Source of the DNA: Garcia nutans
Taxonomy: Eukaryota > Streptophyta > Magnoliopsida > Malpighiales > Euphorbiaceae
Assembly (NCBI GenBank): GCA_947685225.1
Contig: CANTUV010000010.1
Span: 2,728,001 to 2,792,000 of the forward strand
DNA length: 64,000 nucleotides
Reading direction: 5' to 3'
Below, in pieces: positions 61,596 to 64,000 of this stretch. Both the position numbers and the translations under genes were made by a program. Numbering within the stretch: the first letter of the stretch is position 1; the number at the start of each line of letters is the position of its first letter. The notes beneath the pieces are model-generated. The model had not been told where the DNA came from. It did not search any database and was given only the letters and a program-made list of their open reading frames with translations.

Positions 61596-61627
<32 letters not shown>
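61596..61627 (+). repeat. homopolymer of 32 C
   Basis: An uninterrupted C-run 140 bp after the SNAP33 stop codon, so probably inside its 3' UTR. It is flanked by CCCCTT before and TCTTTTTTCC after. G/C homopolymers of this length are rare in AT-rich plant DNA and are hard to sequence, so the length may be inexact. Confidence 0.9.
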
Positions 61628-61633
<6 letters not shown>

Positions 61634-62482
61634 TTCCTGTATAAGATGTCTGCTGATCCAACGAAGAATTGTCTGCAGTCAGAAATACCTAATGTTCCAA
61701 AGAGAATGAAAATTCTTCTGAAATTATGCGTGTGGTGGTTATTGTAAATGTTAGCAAGATTGGTATTCTACTGAAAGGATCCAAATCTTAACAGTGTTTC
61801 TCCCCTTGTACATTTTTTTATGTACCTAAATGAATATCTACTAGTTTTGATGATGATGCAAGTACATAACTCAAAAATGACAAATTACTAGGGTAATTTC
61901 TAATGCGGTAAAATATGATAGAAATTCATCTTATTTGATTTTTTTAGATAATTATTAGTAATTATTTTGAAAATTTTTTAAGTACAAATCCAAAATTGAC
62001 ATGATTATCAACACGTCCAACCTAAATGAAAACTGTAGCAAGACTTCAGATAACAGAGATCACACTTGCATGACACGGCAGGGCATGTCTGCTCAAGAGA
62101 AGAAATATCACAAAATTCAATATTCAACTCCATTTGGTGCGTGCTTCTCAATATTCAAGAGAAGAAGTGCCTACATACATTCATAAGAAGCCCTCTGCGA
62201 CGCAGGCGTCTAATTATTTGTATACACTAGTTTCCAGATTAATAATTAAAACAAAGGTATATTGTTTTATTTTTTTCCAATAATCATACAACGTTTTTTA
62301 TTCACCAAATATAGGAAAATTTAATATTTACAGAATTTGATGTTATACAATCATACAACAATACTAATTTAGTAGTAATTCTTAACTTCCTAACTCACCA
62401 GACAGCAGCTTAACGTACAATATCAAAATCTTGATACCCATCACAAATAGGTTTTTGAAATATGAGGAAGCAAATTCTGCTT
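61628..62482. other. 3' UTR and spacer between convergent SNAP33 and PAP2
   Basis: The first ~200 bp probably complete the SNAP33 3' UTR, and the last ~200 bp the 3' UTR of the phosphatase on the other strand. The frame at 62001-62186 has no recognisable domain. Confidence 0.5.
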
Positions 62483-63751
62483 TCATGCCATTATTTCATG
62501 GTCATCATTCTTCACAGGAGTCCAGCTGCCTTTCATGGCATTTTGCTTCCTGTAATACCAAATAAACCCAAGAATGTAGCCCATAAATAATCCAAGCACC
62601 AGGACACTCGCACCCTTAACATATTTTGAGAATGTAGAGTCCACCACCACCTCAACCTTAGTTCTAGCAACACCATTATCACCATCATTTCCGCTACGAA
62701 CCAGGCCGGATGAGAAAATTTCCACCATATCATGTACCTCCCCATCGTGGTTCCCCACATAAGAAAGTGTCAGTTTGTCCTTTGTAGCAAACAATCTAGT
62801 GTACCCAAATTCACCCCCACGGTACATAGACCGCTCAGGTTGTGGAAAGATGGGTAAATCAGGGTGGTCAGGTGTGGGTTCCCAGATAGGCTGCCAATCT
62901 TGTCCTGCCATCCCAATCACGAGATGAACTGGAAATCCCTTCCAAGTGTTTCCACATGTGAAGTTATTCAATGGACAAAACCTCTCATATCTATGCACAT
63001 GGCCCCACAATGCAAGGGTCACATTGTTTTTCACAAACAAGGGTTCCAAGTGCTCAAGCATTCTCACTCTCAATGGGGCATCCCTGTTCTCATGGCTTGT
63101 AGTATACATTGGCCTGTGCCCTTGGACAACCACAAAAGGGGTCTTGCTCCGGTTAACAGATTCCAGATCATATTTTATAAAATTATACTGGCGGCTCCCG
63201 GGAAGGAAATTAGTCTCAGTTGATATGTATACAAAATGGACAGCCCCCATATCAAATGAGTAGTAAAGGTTTCGAGTGGCAGGAGCATGGTTTCCAGTTA
63301 GTTCTGAAGAGTTTCCAGGCATGTTAAATTTAAGGCTGTAGGGAACACCACATTCACCACCCCCATCAGTTCCATAAACAGAATTGGACCATTCAGGTTT
63401 CCATGGTTGTAATGGCCAATCATACTCGTGGTTACCAATGCACACATGGTATGGCACTTTAGAAGCAACAGGTTCAATCTGAGTGAAAAAATGGTCCCAC
63501 AACCACGAATAGCCTCTGGCATAGCTAATATCTCCTATATGTGAAATGAAAGCAGGCTTGTCGCCAATAGCTTCTATGTCCCGAAGGATCCATTTCATGG
63601 TTGATATGCTTTCATCCTGTGTACGACGGAAGGTTGCATATGGTGTTGCAGCTCCCATATCACCAAACAGGAAGGCTATTGTTTCGTCCGAGTTTCCATT
63701 GCTTGATATAAATCTCTTAGTTTCACTCCAACCTTTAGTGTCGCTTCCGAC
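62483..63751 (-). CDS. PAP2: purple acid phosphatase, PAP2/PAP9 type, last exon (partial)
   Basis: Metallophosphatase with a binuclear metal centre. Arabidopsis PAP2 is anchored in the outer membranes of chloroplasts and mitochondria and affects energy metabolism. This exon encodes the C-terminal 422 residues, from an acceptor at 63752-63753 to a TGA at 62485-62483. The N-terminal exon lies beyond the window. Numbering from the exon start, the metal-ligand motifs are all present: GDMG (30-33), GDISY (73-77), GNHE (106-109), VVVQGH (207-212) and GHVH (250-253). Near the C-terminus is one membrane segment (about 380-400, SVLVLGLFMGYILGFIWYY) followed by a short basic tail, the organelle-surface anchor typical of PAP2 and PAP9. 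Databases call some members 'probable inactive', but the ligands seen here argue otherwise. No break was seen. Confidence 0.9.
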   Translation of the reverse strand, partial: VGSDTKGWSETKRFISSNGNSDETIAFLFGDMGAATPYATFRRTQDESISTMKWILRDIEAIGDKPAFISHIGDISYARGYSWLWDHFFTQIEPVASKVPYHVCIGNHEYDWPLQPWKPEWSNSVYGTDGGGECGVPYSLKFNMPGNSSELTGNHAPATRNLYYSFDMGAVHFVYISTETNFLPGSRQYNFIKYDLESVNRSKTPFVVVQGHRPMYTTSHENRDAPLRVRMLEHLEPLFVKNNVTLALWGHVHRYERFCPLNNFTCGNTWKGFPVHLVIGMAGQDWQPIWEPTPDHPDLPIFPQPERSMYRGGEFGYTRLFATKDKLTLSYVGNHDGEVHDMVEIFSSGLVRSGNDGDNGVARTKVEVVVDSTFSKYVKGASVLVLGLFMGYILGFIWYYRKQNAMKGSWTPVKNDDHEIMA

Positions 63752-64000
63752 CTGTAGAGTAAACAACAAAATGGTCCTTAATCAGAACAGGTAAGCTTTA
63801 TTGCTGCAGTATTGTTCCCACACAGGCAACATATGCAAAACATGGATTCATTGGTCTCATTCTCACATTAGCATCATTTTACTGATAGAGACGAATAAAG
63901 TACTGAACGAAAATTACAAAGCAGCCAAGCAGCCTAAATACAGAAGGCTATTAAAACTACAGGGTGTTTAGAAAAGCCGAAATCAGTAGCAGCCCACAAT
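63752..64000 (-). other. intron of the PAP2-type gene
   Basis: Starts (on the minus strand, at its 3' end) with a pyrimidine-rich stretch and CTACAG acceptor before 63751. No exon was recognised up to the window edge, so the intron is at least 249 bp. Confidence 0.6.

Noticed and set aside
62864..63263. Plus-strand frames opposite the PAP2 exon
   Set aside because: They are antisense shadows of a long, strongly conserved exon on the minus strand.
1..64000. CRISPR arrays, bacterial operons, tRNA or rRNA genes
   Set aside because: No regularly spaced repeats, no operon-like gene packing and no recognisable structural RNA genes. The tRNA-like words are retrotransposon primer sites.

Overview
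The window reads as nuclear DNA of a eudicot plant. It is very AT-rich, the genes have GT-AG introns, and the genes and transposons belong to plant families. Woody-eudicot (Malpighiales-like) origin is only a guess from protein flavour. No bacterial, organellar, CRISPR or RNA genes were seen.

Layout. 1-11 kb: AT-rich intergenic DNA with degenerate repeats and a hairpin. 11.07-13.64 kb (-): an intact three-exon WRKY57-type transcription factor. 14-22 kb: intergenic, with a CACTA-like remnant and a long ATT microsatellite. 22.25-23.27 kb (+): a LINE RNase H remnant split by a 498-bp hAT-type element. That element has an exact 8-bp target duplication and carries a captured WRKY29/22-type first exon. 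27.6-32.1 kb (-): a truncated Ty1/copia element and a second LINE RNase H fragment. 35.59-57.66 kb (-): a plastidial alpha-glucan phosphorylase gene (PHS1/PHO1 type). All 15 exons can be traced, but the gene is dead. Exon 9 holds a 14.7-kb Athila-type Ty3/gypsy element, and exon 2 holds a 2.6-kb gag-only Ty1/copia element with almost identical LTRs. Stop codons, frameshifts and splice-site damage are scattered through the rest. 60.16-61.46 kb (+): an intact SNAP33-type Qb/Qc SNARE with a run of 32 C just downstream of its stop. 62.48-63.75 kb (-): the last exon of a PAP2/PAP9-type purple acid phosphatase, whose start lies beyond the window.

The three live genes have separate jobs: transcriptional regulation of stress and hormone responses, membrane fusion at plasma membrane and cell plate, and a tail-anchored organelle-surface phosphatase. 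SNAP33 and PAP2 are convergent. The most notable structures are the gene-capturing hAT element, the gag-only retrotransposon, and an AT-hook reading frame in the 3' part of the Athila element. Exon borders were assigned by eye from splice signals, reading phase and family resemblance. No search was run.
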